DNA of 33,644 nt from Chara braunii (lineage: Eukaryota; Streptophyta; Charophyceae; Charales; Characeae), in the NCBI GenBank assembly GCA_003427395.1, contig BFEA01000047.1, forward strand, positions 2,449,701-2,483,344. Direction: 5' to 3'. Positions 10,302 to 21,284 of the stretch are shown piece by piece. The notes under the pieces were generated by a model. That model searched no databases. It saw only the letters and a list, made by a program, of their open reading frames with translations, and was not told the DNA's origin. The position numbers and the translations under genes are program-made. The stretch's first letter is position 1. The number at the start of each line of letters is the position of its first letter.

Positions 10302-11124
10302 ATGGGAGTACAAGGCAGGAATGGAGGGAGCCAAGACACCTCTACCTCTACAACGGGGGCAGACTCTCAACAGAAGACATGCCCCGCCGGGAAGCAACGG
10401 AGACTCAGCATGTCATTGGTAAAAGAACTCTGCACGGAAGCCTTCGGAGAATCCTCAGCACACTTACCAAGTCTTGATGCGATGTCAACAACGTCGGGCA
10501 AAAAGACCACAAGAGATAAACAACTTACTTCGGTCACTAGGGGCCACGCTGCTGGCTTGGAACAAATCCTTGTCCCATTAGTATGCACGACTATTAGAAA
10601 CGGGTTTTGGGTGGTGACATGACAAACGACTACTAGCCCGTTTACGTTGCTCTCACAACAAGTTTCGGAGGTCCCGTCGCCTCAGGCTGTTATGCAGGTT
10701 ATGGAAATGTAATTCCTTCAGTATTTTGTCGATCGCGTGGTCTCTGATTGCCCGATGGCCAGAATAATTACAGATGTAAGAGGGGCACAAGGTAAAGTTA
10801 TTTATCCCACTAGTTGATGCTAGATTCACCTCGGATGACTTCCTTAATTTAGAGAGGCTGGGACTAAGACTGATTCCCCTGAGTTGGTTCGCCGAAGGGA
10901 GGAAGCAAGATCTGAGTAGGGTAGCGCTCGCCCTGAGATTCACAACGGAGTGCATGGTCGAGCTGAAAATTCGGTTCCACAAGGATAAGAAGTTTGACTC
11001 TCAATTCGTGAGAGACTCCCTCACCCAACCGTGGGAGACAACGGCACCAGCAGGGACGAGCGGACAATTGAGATCAGGGGCGACTCACATCCAATCAGGT
11101 GGTAGGCTCAGGATCAATGGCTAA
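10302..11124 (+). pseudogene. LINE-B ORF1-like (nucleic-acid-binding) gene, broken
   Basis: Reading frame 10302-10815 continues through stops at 10620 and about 10710, then shifts by one base at about 10813 and stays open to TAA at 11122-11124, giving about 270 codons. Peptide quality is good on both sides of the breaks (for example FLQYFVDRVVSDCP, then FTSDDFLNLERLG and PLSWFAEGRKQDLSRVALAL), which suggests once-coding sequence. ORF1 proteins of LINEs package the RNA. No zinc knuckle or RRM is recognisable here, so the ORF1 call rests on position, directly before and overlapping ORF2. The overlap (ATGGCTAA) is typical of tightly packed LINE genes. Confidence 0.5.
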
Positions 11125-11961
11125 GCTCTCAATCACCTCGTGGAATGTATGCGGTTTAGGGGATACTGGAGGGGGGGGAAAGAAAGGAAGGTTGAAGAAG
11201 TGGACGCATGAAAACCACATCTCCATCGTCTGCCTACAAAGTTAAACGATGATAAAATTTGGAAATTAGGTAGTCGGTGGGATGGCCCCCAAATCTGGTC
11301 GCTAGGTAAGGGCTCCTCAGGAGGAGTAGCCATCTTGATGCACAGAGACCTCAACGTAGAAATCATGGATCACTACGTAGATCTTTGGGGGCGATGGGCC
11401 TGGTTGAAACTGGGAATAGGACAAGAGGAGTGGGCGATTGCAACGGTCTATGCACATGTGAAGAGAAGAGAGAGAGATGCCTTTATGAAAGATCTACCCT
11501 GCTGTTTGTCGAACATAGACAACCTAATCATAGTCCGCAATTGGAATCAGACCTCGGATGAGAATAGAGATTTAGGGGGAAGAAACTTTGTCCAGGCAAT
11601 CATGCCAGTCACAGACTTCATGACAGAGCTTAATCTGCACGATCCGTATAGACTAACACACCTGCTAGATTCAGGATAAATGTTGTACTCGCATCAGGGG
11701 AGAGGGAAACGGTTGGACTTCTTCCTGGTAAACGAGGCAGGCCTAGAAGCGCTGGTTAAGGTGGACACCCAATACCACCCCCTCTCAAACCATAGCCCAG
11801 TGGTAGCTGACTTCCGCATAGGAGAGATACATGTTTCAGGGAAGGGGTACTTTCAGTTAAATACCGAAAACCGGACAGACCCTATCTTAAGGCAGTTGGT
11901 TATCGGATTTTGGGCGAGATGGATGGCTCGAAAAGGACAGTTTGCCTCTTTAGCAGACTAG
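11117..11961 (+). pseudogene. LINE-B ORF2 endonuclease domain (APE type), active site degraded
   Basis: The ATG at 11117 gives ISWNVCGLG-type sequence (here ITSWNVCGLGD), the N-terminal signature of apurinic-like endonucleases that nick the target DNA. A stop falls at CLQS (about 11244), where the catalytic glutamate of CLQE should be, and the frame then shifts. The next segment has SSGGVAILM and WAWLKL. The expected GDWN box reads RNWN at 11536-11547, and the SDH box reads SNH at 11785-11793. A further stop lies at 11677. RLDFFLV is preserved. Loss of the glutamate, aspartate and SDH residues means no nicking activity is expected from this copy. Confidence 0.85.
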
Positions 11962-12119
11962 TGGGAAATAGGAACAAAGATCCTCTCCAACATGCTGAAC
12001 ATTTTTTTTTTAAATCCTGGCCTTGGAACCAGAATAAGGAGGAACGACAGTGCAGGATGAGAGTTGAGTATGCAGAGAGACAAATGCGAGAGCACCCCAT
12101 CTTGGAATTGGCTTGAGGC

Positions 12120-12587
12120 AAAGAGATGGCCAAGAGACTGGAGGAATGGGACAAACTTCAGCAAGAGAAGGCGGGCATGTGGTCCAAAAGACTGAAGATC
12201 AAGAGCATCATTGTGTATGATTGAATGACTAAAGAGTCATTCCAACGACTTCTCCCAAGGAGAACTGCTCAACCAATGAAGGAGTTGTCACACCCCGTCA
12301 GTGACTTGGAACCAAAGGCCTCAAGACCAGTGGATCTGTGCAACTATGTCGCCTGCTACTCCCGAGACATCCGAATGCCCCAACGGGCGGAGGAAGACAC
12401 TGATATCCACCTATCAACGAACAACAATCATTGGCAGAACTTGAAGGTAAAGCTACCGCTACACGGATGCCTGGACCTGGACAGCCCCATTACGGAGGAG
12501 GAGGCAAGGGTGACTCTGGGAACAATGGCGAAGGGAAAGGTGCCTGGGGATGATGGTCTGTCGATAGTGTTCTACTCTGTATTCTAG
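12120..12587 (+). pseudogene. LINE-B ORF2 linker between endonuclease and RT
   Basis: A charged, probably helical stretch (EMAKRLEEWDKLQQEKAGMW, then SKRLKIKSIIVYD) leads through an in-frame stop at about 12222. It continues to the block ITEEEARVTLGTMAKGKVPG with PGDDGL, the conserved sequence that precedes the RT in LINEs. The frame ends at 12587 and the RT resumes in another frame at about 12604. The PGxDG motif makes this identification firm. Confidence 0.75.
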
Positions 12588-12603
12588 CAGACAATGGGAA
12601 GTG

Positions 12604-13782
12604 GGTGAGGTTCGGAATTGGAGACCGATCTCACTCTGGAATGTGGCATGTAAGATCCTCGCAAAAATCTTGGCTAGGAGACTAGCCAGGTATTTGCCGG
12701 AGTTGATCTTGGACGACCAGACGACATTTGTTAAAGGGTAGTCAAGCTTCGTCAATATAATTACGACTCTTGAAGCAATGGAGATGGTGCAGGAAGGCAA
12801 CCTTGACTACTCCATTCTCCTTTTGGATATGGAGAAGGCATACGACCGAGTAAATTGGTCGTATGTCCTCACCACCCTCAAAAGATTAGGCTTCGGTGAC
12901 ATTTTTTGTACTCGGGTGATTGGGATGTACTCCCACTCCACTGCTACAGTCATGATAAACGGATACTTCTCCGAAAGCTTCAGACTATCACGGTCGTTAC
13001 GCCAAGGGTGCCCGCTGGCGCCACTCCTTTTTGTGGTACAGCTAGAAACCATACTCTGCAACATCCAAGCACACCAGGAAATCTGGGGTCTACCAACTGC
13101 AGGAAGAGACTGCAGGATAAAAGCCTTAGCCGACGACCTCCTCGCGATCGCCGCGAATACAGATGCGTCACTCTCAGCTTTGAGGGTCTGTCTGAGGGAA
13201 TACGAAGATTTGTCAGAGGCAGCAATCAATTGGTCCAAGTCAGCGTACCTGCTACCCAACGTTTTCACATTAAAGGTGCATTGGGGAATAGTGGGCAACC
13301 AGTTGGAGCGGTTCCTTGGGGTGCAGATGACACTGCTATCCTGTGCAGCAGATCAGGATGACCTGCTCCAAAAAAAAATCCTTCATTGTTTGTCCACGTG
13401 GGGTAAAGCCCCCTACCTTTCTTCAATAGGAAGAGCACTCGTGGTCAAGGTAGTGCTCTTTGCGCTCCTTCGGTATGTAGGGAAGGTCCGACCTCTGGGT
13501 GTGAAGGCGGAGGCCGTGGTAAAAAGGAGATCCTCAAATTTTATATGGAAACCTTTTGGGGTGAAAACAGATGGCTTCATGCCCAAAGTGGCGTTGGAGA
13601 CCGTATGGCACAGTTGGGCCGAGTCCGCAGGAGGGAGGTTTAGGTCTGAAGGACCCAAAGAAACAAAATGCTGCAATGTTGGCCACTTGGATGGAGAAAG
13701 CCTTATCCGCCCCTGTAGACGAGCATTGGTTACTACTCGCAGAGCAGGCTCGGTTGGAAAGCTGTCATTTGAGCAGGGTTGA
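12604..13782 (+). pseudogene. LINE-B reverse transcriptase
   Basis: RT of a LINE ORF2. Blocks in order: RNWRPISLWN near 12610, LAKILARRLA, DDQTTFVKG followed by an in-frame TAG near 12740, the palm aspartate in LLLDMEKAYDRVNW (about 12820), RLSRSLRQGCPLAPLLF (about 12985-13030), and the catalytic pair in ALADDLLAIA at 13132-13137. Both catalytic centres are intact, unlike LINE-A. The thumb motif FLGVQM follows near 13310. The correct frame is left around 13560, and the last 70 codons to 13782 are out of frame. The polymerase was probably functional until recently, but the stop and frameshifts prevent translation now. Confidence 0.85.
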
Positions 13783-14265
13783 GGACGTTTGGGCCTGCGT
13801 ATGGATTGAGTCATACCTGCGAAGACCAGTAAAATCGGAGTTGCGGACAGGAATACTAAAGGCTTGGCAGAAGGTCAAACCAGATTGCTGGGCTGAACCG
13901 GTGACGAAGCAAGAGATCTACAGATCCTCTTTGAGAACGCAATGATAAGAGATGAAGAAGGGCGATGGTTCATCACAGATAAGGCGGCAGGAAGCTTTGG
14001 AAGGGCGTGGCTGGAACAGAGAGTCACGCGATAAAGGACATCTGGAATGAGTTCGGCAACGGCTGTGTCTTGGTCCCAGAACTCGAACAGAAGTTGCAAA
14101 ACTATAGGAGGGCGGAGGAGAAGCTAGCTGCAATCACGAGGGCAATACAGGCTGCTTGGAAGTCGGTATCGAATCCGGAGGGTGTAGACCCACCAGGATC
14201 ACAATACGTGGACAAACTGGATAAGAATCAGACAGATTTCTGGAAGCTGACTCACTGTCCAGGGT
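13571..14265 (+). pseudogene. LINE-B RT connection region
   Basis: In the next frame the sequence continues with PQEGGLGLKD, the same GGLGLxD marker found in LINE-A, then LATWMEKAL and a helical stretch to 13945. Beyond 13945 fragments such as EEGRWFITDK and WLEQRV continue in shifting frames to about 14265. This is the normal region between RT and the C-terminal zinc-binding segment. Confidence 0.65.
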
Positions 14266-14323
14266 AGATGGACGACGGACGTTTGAATGTTGGAGACAGA
14301 CAGAGGACCAGGACTCCCCCAAC

Positions 14324-15053
14324 TTGTATCGAGTGGAAGAGGAAGACAAGAGAGCGAGGCCACCAGCAGTTCTGGCCCAAGTCAGAATCCATGAATCCTG
14401 CGATGAGGAGGGAGTATGGACCGTTCAGTTATTGGGTAAAGGAATACCAATTGCAGAGATTAGAGCAGAGCGACCCAGTGGTCATGGAGAGGTAGAGGTC
14501 CAGAAGGTATGGACCTCGCGTTTGTGGACTACTCGATAGAGCTGGGATACAAGAGCACAGATCGCTCCCCTCAGATGGTAGCCGCAGATCGGTGGGTAAG
14601 AGTGGTACAGGTGGAACCAGAGTATGTCATTAGAGCAGTTCTCCGCTGCTGGCATCAACTCACTATGTTACAAGCCAGCGATTAGCAGCCACAATGTGGC
14701 TGCTCTCCCTATTGGCCACACCATCAGCGGTGTGGCTCGCAGCATGAGGCGTGAGAGTGGACACAGTCTGCAAGAGATGCCAATAGGCGTATGAGTCTAC
14801 GATCCACCTGTGGTGGGACTGCCCAGCCTCAGCACGTATATGGAGATGGTGGGCGGCGCAATGGGACCGGATCTCTAACAGAGCCTTTCCCTAGGATGAA
14901 CTGTGGGTCCTGATGGGTGGTGTCCCAGAGAATCTCAGACTGGATGAGGGCTGGGGCTACGTTGCCCAAGTGATCCAGGCAGTTGGATTCTCAATAATAT
15001 GCAAAGGTCGGAACAAGCAGGTTTTCAACAACGAAGAGATGGCAGACAAATGA
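14324..15053 (+). pseudogene. LINE-B ORF2 C-terminal region with zinc-binding motif
   Basis: Protein-like segments continue in changing frames: VRIHESCDEEGVW, then MDLAFVDYSIELGYK with RAVLRCWHQLTML (14510-14685), then the zinc-binding motif VCKRC...HLWWDCPASARIWRWW at about 14766-14860. A stop interrupts it between the cysteine pair and the histidine. The frame then runs GWGYVAQVIQAVGF to MADK and a TGA at 15051-15053. This pattern matches the zf-RVT domain of plant LINEs. Confidence 0.7.
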
Positions 15054-15566
15054 TCAATCAATGTAAATGCCAGACCAGCAGTGCCATAGCAGGAGACTGG
15101 AGAAGGAGAGGGAGAGTAGCCACAAGCAGCTCACAAGGAAGGTGATTCAACAGAACATGGGCCAACCGGGGGACCCTGGTGAAACAGGGAGAGGATGGAA
15201 CTCTGATATTCTCGGAATGGCTGCTCAACGTGCATCAGTAGAAGGAAAGGAGCCTAATAAGTAGGTTAGGTCGGTAGAGATTAGGCTAGGCTTAGTCTAA
15301 CAACCAGGCACACTCAGTTGCAATATCCCCGGTAGGAGGCATGAGGGAAAGGTTGGGTCGGAGAGTGTCGAGGAACACGTCAATACTCCCGACTCCCTCA
15401 GTGTGACCAGAACTCAGGACCATCACCCTACCACTATCGAGGGGAACTTGGACCGAACAGTAGTGACAGTCACCAAGGCTAGCGGCCCAGCCCTAGTGGA
15501 AGTGTAGTCGAACGAGCCTCGCCGTACAGGAACTTCGGACGCCAGGCTCAGGCAATCACCTATTAG
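15054..15566. other. Probable LINE-B 3' untranslated region or unassigned DNA
   Basis: No domain is visible. The stretch lies directly after the ORF2 stop and ends where the family A repeat begins. It could be LINE 3' untranslated sequence interrupted by that repeat. No A-rich tail is present. Confidence 0.4.
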
Positions 15567-15818
15567 CCCCTAAGTTGACCGACAAGTAACTCACGCCCTC
15601 TACTCTCCCACCACCGACCTAGCTGTATATTTAAGGCGGGGTACTTATGATCGAGACGCCTATCGTCATCACCAGTTGGAACCCACCAGACCAACCAGTG
15701 ACTCACGCCCTCTACTCTCCCACCACAGACCCTAGCTGTATTTTTTAAGGCAGGGTACTTATCATCGAGACGCCTATCATCATTATCAATTGATCGGGAT
15801 CTCCTCCCAACTCTATGG

Positions 15819-15867
<49 letters not shown>
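15567..15867 (+). repeat. Family A repeat, copy 1, with internal tandem duplication and (GT)22
   Basis: Begins CCCCTAAGTTGACC and contains two head-to-tail subunits about 112 bp apart. Each has TCACGCCCTCTACTCTCCCA, a TAGCTGTAT word, TTTAAGGC, GGGTACTTAT and ATCGAGACGCCTAT. It ends in a (GT)22 tract at 15821-15864 followed by TTACA. The same arrangement, subunits and microsatellite included, recurs at 32136-32407. The flanks outside differ, so the repeat with its microsatellite behaves as one dispersed unit. Confidence 0.9.
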
Positions 15868-16537
15868 ATGCTGCACCTGCACACGGGCCCCATTTCAGAG
15901 GCCCGACGGTTGCTAAGGGGCCCCCAGGCCGCGCGTCCTTTTGACGCGCACCCTGGAGGCCCACGGCGGCCCCTAGGGGCAGGATTTGATTTACGACAGC
16001 ATTCAGTTATTTATTTATTTGTTTGCTGTCTTATTTTTGTCTGTTCAGGCATCGTTTCGGACTTGCAGTCCCCAAGGCTGCGCCTTGGGCTGGGTACACC
16101 AGGAGGCAGGGCCCTTTCAGGCCAGGTTCGTGCTCGTCCAGTTACGGACGTCCCTGCTGCATCAGCAGGCAGGGTCTGGACGTCCAGTCGGGACCCAGAC
16201 CCAGTAGGCCACGTTTTTGGCCTAGGACCAGAGGCACACGGAGGCAGACCGACGAGGCCCAGCACTACTTATAGCTGGGCCTGGCCAGGACAGACGGGAG
16301 AGCTGGAGTAGCCCACTTCTTTGGGCGACACGCTGCTGAACCAGCGCTACAGCACTACCGCGCTATGCTGGGGTAGAGGAAGAGGTGTAGGCAGGCAGAG
16401 GGGTGGTGGCCATACCTGCGTCGGCAGTACTTACCTGGGCGCCATAGCCGTGCTCCACGCCAGCGACCTGCACAGGACCACGACAGCAGTTAGTACATGG
16501 CGGCAGTTACCTGCAGGTGAGACAGCGAGGAGGACGA
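15868..16537. other. Unassigned GC-rich DNA
   Basis: GC-rich sequence with short self-similar words (GGGCC, CCTGG). A TATAGC box lies at about 16269 within AGCACTACTTATAGCTGGGCC. It could be part of an LTR or promoter, but nothing decides this. A 200-codon open frame (16321-16923) runs across it and through the pyrimidine and GA tracts without any recognised domain. Confidence 0.35.
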
Positions 16538-16635
16538 CACTTTCTTCTTCTTCGTCTCGCCCTCCATCTCTCCTCCCTCCTTTCTCCTCCTCCTCCTTCT
16601 TCTTCTTCTTTCAGAGAGAGAGAGAGAGAGAGAGG
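16538..16635. repeat. Polypyrimidine tract followed by (GA)n
   Basis: About 70 bases of almost pure pyrimidine (TTCTTC and CTCCTCC blocks) end at about 16611, and a (GA) tract of about ten units follows directly to 16635. It encodes Ser/Phe then Arg-Glu repeats in one frame, which explains the open frame spanning it. Confidence 0.85.
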
Positions 16636-17046
16636 TTACAGGATCTGATTCGACATTTTGTGGCAGACATTGATTGGACATTGGCAGGGAGGCTATTTCT
16701 GGACTTCGCTATCGCGGTCTTGGTCTTCTTCCTCACCTCCATCTTCGTCCTGCCTCTCCCTCATCTCTCCTCCGTGGTATCTTCCCCATGTGTGTGTACG
16801 AGGAGGGACCTTTCTTCCATGTATGCGGTCCCTCCTCTTCCTCTCACATGTGTGATGTATGATGGGCCGTCGTGTCAGTATCTGATCGGTCAGGCCATAT
16901 CCTTGAGTCTTCCGTTGCGCTAATTTGTGCTATTCTAGAGGTACATTGCTGGTTGATGCTTTGCTGACACTGCATTGTCCATACGAGTCCTTTTCATCAC
17001 TTTGCGGATCCTTGGCTCCATATACATTGCTCGACTGAGCATGTAT

Positions 17047-17048
<2 letters not shown>
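16636..17048. other. Unassigned DNA
   Basis: No motif is recognised. The sequence contains pyrimidine-rich patches (CTTCCTC words) and ends at a GT microsatellite. Confidence 0.35.

Positions 17049-17099
<51 letters not shown>
17049..17099. repeat. (GT)n microsatellite
   Basis: About 25 perfect GT units followed by a short interrupted TGATGATGTGTGTG extension to about 17111. Confidence 0.95.
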
Positions 17100-17100
<1 letters not shown>

Positions 17101-17423
17101 TGATGTGTGTGAACACATATTGCGGATGCTTCAGCATTTATCACAAAACATGCTCCACCCCGCCATCATCGCACAGGATATACTCCATCAATAAACCCTG
17201 AGATGCAACATTTGCTTTACTACAATTCAACCATTTCTTATCCATAGAAACAATGTCTACAAACAAACTTGTTCAATATTCCGGGAATCAGAGAGGTCCA
17301 CAAGACAATTGCTCAAGATATGGAACTTACTACAAATAGACAAATCCTCACAGCCACTACGGATGAGTTGAACATTGTCATTGTAGAATGGATAAAGACC
17401 GAAAAAGAGTATGACAAGGGAAA

Positions 17424-17512
17424 AGGAAAAGCAAAAACAAGAGCAAAAAAGAAAAAGAAAAAGAAAAGAAAAAAAGAAAAAAAGAAAAAAGAGAAAAGAG
17501 AAAAGAAAGGGG
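17424..17512. repeat. A/G-rich (purine) tract
   Basis: AAAAAGAAAAAG-type sequence makes a Lys-rich open frame on plus and a Phe-rich one on minus. It is a low-complexity tract and not a gene. Confidence 0.85.
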
Positions 17513-19260
17513 GCATTATTCGAATGTATTCCTATATGAAAAACGCGTAATTAGAGATACTCCAGCCTTCCCACAATCCATATGATATGTCATTCGGTTA
17601 TGTAGTGACACCTGCTACATATCCTCTTTTGCCCACTTCCCAACCACCCGCATAATCCGCCTGTTTTTGTTGCAGACCACCCGAGCGGATGCAGAGACCC
17701 CAGTATCCTTCATCCGTATAGTCGGCTAATCGTATCCTACCAGCTACTCAAGCTACCCTCCCTAATGTACCATCCCATAAAACACGGCACCCTCACTGGC
17801 CTTTCAGAAATCGAAAAAAAGCGATGTGCCAGGATTCCCCTACACGCCCCGCCGACTCATTATCTACAACAAACATCCACCCCCCTTTTTTTTCCTGTGT
17901 TCGAATACGGACTCGATCATGCAACTCCTCGTCCGAAATCAATTCCAGATAATCTTCAAAGAATCTAATCATGATGTAACAAGAGAACTGACGTGAAGTG
18001 AAGTTCCCCAAATAATCCTACCCCTTAATGTGCTATCCCAAGAAAACGGTACCTCGCCACAATTGTAGAATCCAGCTAGACCATGGATAGGCCAGCGAAT
18101 CAGCTCCATCCGAACATCATCATACTACTTCACCAGGGAATGACTTTCGTACTCAGAGCTATGATCATCAGCAGAGGCAAGGTCAGAGTGCGTCAATCAA
18201 TCGAGAAATATCCACGAGATCATCGACGAGGGACCCCATCGGACAATGTCGAAGCGAAGTTGAAGAAAAACCAGGGATGATGAGGAGGAAGACGAGGTGG
18301 AGGAGGAAGAAGGGACGGAGGTATTCTGAAGGTGAAGGAGGAGAAGGCGGCCACTCTGGGGAAGGAGAAGGATGCTTGTCGGGGAGGATTCCGGGTTCCT
18401 CCTATCTATGCACACTAACCAACAGTTTTCCAGTCCCCCTTTAAGTTTTTCGCACCCATCGAATGATACTAAGATCTTGCAAATACTCTTCGTGAGCAAG
18501 CTTGATATCGTTCATCAACTACTCACTTAACGTCTGCAAAAAAAAATTTACACAATGTGCTTCGAAAGACCTCATAAAAAACTATATCAATTTACACAAA
18601 CGAGCTACAAAAATGTCCTCTCGTTCCAACAATCATACAACCCCACACATCGTTCCCAACCAACAAACTCCACAGGAAGACAGCGATAGAAAATCTACGG
18701 CTATGCACAGATCATTCTTACCCCCTCTATACAGACACCTGTAAAAACTATCCTCTCCATCTCCATCTACCATAAACTCCTTTACTCCGCGTAGTGCTCA
18801 TCAGAAGACGACCCCTGATAACCTAAACTCCCAGCCTCCCATATATTCAGACGCGAATACACCTTTTCACCCCGTCGCCCCTTCCTGTTGCGTCAGTTGG
18901 ACGCTGACAAACGGCTATGAAGCTCGGACAATCTTCACTTCGGATGCCTCGACCGATCGCATAGCTTCTCGGCTGCAAACATAGCCTACCCATAGATGTA
19001 CAACAAGACCCCCACTCACATTTAATAAGGAACACGGGGGGAGAGAGAGGGGGAAGAAAAAAATATAATACAAATGCCCCAAGCGGACAAACCAAGGAGC
19101 AGAAGGAAGATTTCGACAGAGATCGAGAGAGGAGATTTCAGCCAGCCTAGAAGACAAAAAAAGAAGACGAGGATGAGGACGACGATGAAGAAGACGAAGA
19201 GGAGGACTAGGAAAAAGATTAAGTGATCAGAGAAGGAGAAGAGAAACATTAAGGATGAGA
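17513..19260. other. Unassigned DNA with purine-rich patches
   Basis: No recognisable gene. Purine-rich patches with GAGGAGGAAGA-type words lie at about 18252-18350 and 19148-19260. They give acidic or basic low-complexity peptides and overlapping open frames, none with a known domain. Confidence 0.4.
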
Positions 19261-20588
19261 TGACAATATTGATGACACGGGGAGGCAAGGAACTATGGGG
19301 AATACAACACTCAGGGGAGATACCAGTCCCATCCATACCCAAGCCAATATACGCAAGCATCAAAACACAGGACCAAACAGCGAGGCACAGTCAAAAACAG
19401 TAAGTCCAATCGATTATCGACTACGATTGTACCGCCTAAAGATGAAACTACTGGTTCCCATAGTACATTGCGATCACCAAAATTACCACACCAAGGGTCG
19501 GTGATCGTTAAAAACGTTTTAATTAAGGCTAGGGTGGTGGCAATCATCATGAAACATGCCTTTCGCTAGTCTTGCCACAGACATAGCTCATCAAAGGAGA
19601 TAATAAAAGCACATAATTTAGACGTCATTCCGGTACATAAGAGAACCAAGGCACCAAACCCTACATACAACCAGATCTATGATGAGAGGTAGTTAATGAG
19701 TTCTACAATGGTCAGTCAAATACATCACCTCTGACTGAGCATCTGCAGTACCCTCCTCCGCCAGGTGCATGTTCAACATCTCTTCAAAAACGAAGGGAGA
19801 TTTCATGGTCGAATCAACCGATCTTTCGAGAGCCCAGCGACACAGCTAGTCGCGGCGAGCACAGGAGCGTCACTCCCAAGGGGCGTAGTGAACAGGAAAA
19901 AGCTAAAGTCGCCGAGACAGCGATCGATAGCCTAGGCAACTGAAGGGCCGGCCGAATAGAGATATCGGCAGAAACCGACGTGGTAACAACAGTCGGGGCA
20001 CTATGCATAGTATTGTCGTGAAGTAGAGGTATTGACGACCGGTCGGGAGCACCAACGGGCTAACGCACGAGGGAAAGACGAAGATCGGTCCGCTCATGCG
20101 CTAACTCACTGGTGCTACCGGTAGGCGACGACTACAGTCGAGTCTCTTCACCTCTTAAGTACCCAATAGTCTGTGTACTGGGCTCCTATGGACTGTAGGT
20201 CGGGCCAGTTCTAGACCTATCCAGGCGGAGGATTTTACCCGCCATTTTTCGTATCGGAAACCGCGAACATAACCTCGTTCATCAAAATTGGTCCCGATTG
20301 GCTTTTACCGTCCCCCATGGAACATTTACTAGGGTACTAACCAGGGTCCATTGGAATATTAGGGCCCCACGTATGCCTGGTAAGTCTATATTTCAAAAAC
20401 AACCATCAGCTAGTCTTTTCCTATATATCGTCACAAACAGAACTGCCCGGTATATATCGTCACAAACAGGGTCACCAGCCCGTACATACGGAGGTCCCCG
20501 GGCAGACCTCCCTACGTACGGGCATTCGGGGTCCCGTACAGGGTCCGAACCCGACGGCGTTCGGCCCCTGCCAAAAATTATTTCGGGG
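19261..20588. other. Unassigned DNA
   Basis: No domain is visible on either strand. A 19 bp word (TATATATCGTCACAAACAG) is directly repeated at 20422 and 20451. An imperfect inverted repeat is listed separately. Confidence 0.4.
20048..20116. repeat. Imperfect inverted repeat, 20 bp arms
   Basis: AGCACCAACGGGCTAACGCA (20048-20067) pairs with the inverse of 20097-20116. By eye 15 of 20 positions match, and all five mismatches are transitions. The RNA could therefore keep G-U pairs at some of them. The loop is about 29 bases. It could be a decayed hairpin or chance. Confidence 0.35.
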
Positions 20589-20890
20589 CCTAAAAATATT
20601 TATTTTTTTTTGAATTGTTTTTTGTGAGTTCTCTATGACGTGAGGTACATGCCTGTAATTTTCAGGTCATTTGGCTAAGCCAAATAAGAATTAAAAATCG
20701 CCAAAGATGGCGGTGTCAAAACGTGCTCGCCCACATATTTTTTCACTTTTTACTTTTTGTTTTCATTTTAGTTCGGGGTCTAAACAATTTTATTATTGTT
20801 TAAAACTTTTCAAGTGGGTTTTGTATTCTGTGAAGTACACATCTGTAAATTTTCAGGGCATTTACCTATGCCAAAAAAAAATTAAAAAAA
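20589..20890. repeat. Diverged AT-rich tandem duplication, period about 190 bp
   Basis: Two copies share the order TCGGGGCCTAAA, a T-rich stretch, TTTTGTGAGTTCT / TTTTGTATTCTGTG, GTACATGCCTGTAATTTTCAGG / GTACACATCTGTAAATTTTCAGG, CATTTGGC, GCCAAA and AATTAAAAA. Copy 1 runs about 20589-20700 and copy 2 about 20773-20890. The right end abuts the LTR fragment that begins at about 20889. Confidence 0.75.
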
Positions 20891-21230
20891 ATCCTATTTG
20901 GCGCTTGGCGCCCAGAGTACATGTGGCAGATTCTATCTAGCCTATACTACAATGCCAAAGTTGACATCAACAGCTTTCCCAAAGTACGAGCATATGGCGA
21001 CCAATGTCGCACGCTTCCAGCACCAAGTATGTCTCTCGCTACACTCACAACCTCGTTCCCCAACACACAGATGCCACTAGCACCCAAGGGCCACCCTGCC
21101 CCACACCCAGCTCACAGCAGAGCAGCTCGGCGATGGCTTCCCGCTCCTTCCTGCTCGCCCGTGAGAGCGTGAGTGCCAGCCAGCGAAATAGCGCAGCAGC
21201 ACCTGCGCAGCATGCAGCCAGCACCCGCAC
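20889..21230 (-). repeat. Third, partial copy of gypsy LTR sequence
   Basis: This stretch matches the interior of both LTRs (about 21490-21790 and 27935-28265), from TCCTATTTGGCGC to the GCATGCAGCC word. It lacks the two LTR ends. It keeps the 32 bases (AGCTCGGCGATGGCTTCCCG and onward) that the left LTR has lost. Between it and the left LTR lie about 60 bases unlike either LTR, ending in a primer-binding-site match. It looks like the remnant of another related element or of a tandem LTR array. Confidence 0.8.
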
Positions 21231-21284
21231 GTATGTACCGCATAAGGCAGAAGACAAGTGCCAGATGAGCGCAATCATACCACA

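Larger units (their letters stand above)
10302..15053 (+). mobile_element. Near full-length but inactive non-LTR retrotransposon (LINE-B)
   Basis: A plus-strand LINE with the standard two-gene plan: an ORF1-like gene ending at 11124, then ORF2 starting at 11117 with endonuclease, linker, reverse transcriptase, connection region and zinc-binding tail ending at a TGA at 15051-15053. ORF2 covers about 3.9 kb, the normal size for plant LINEs. At least four frame changes and several in-frame stops break it, and endonuclease catalytic residues are substituted. I do not see a poly(A) tail or target-site duplication, so the outer borders are uncertain. The 5' end is placed at the first start of the ORF1 frame. 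Confidence 0.85.

Noticed and set aside
15563-15964. Minus-strand 133-codon frame over family A copy 1
   Set aside because: It reads through the GT microsatellite (Thr-His repeats) and both subunits of a dispersed repeat. The same happens at 31910-32275.
16321-16923. 200-codon plus-strand frame as a gene
   Set aside because: It crosses a polypyrimidine tract and a GA microsatellite. The peptide is low-complexity, and the hydrophobic stretch after it is not enough to support a gene.
17313-17550. Lys-rich or Phe-rich frames
   Set aside because: They are products of an A/G-rich tract.
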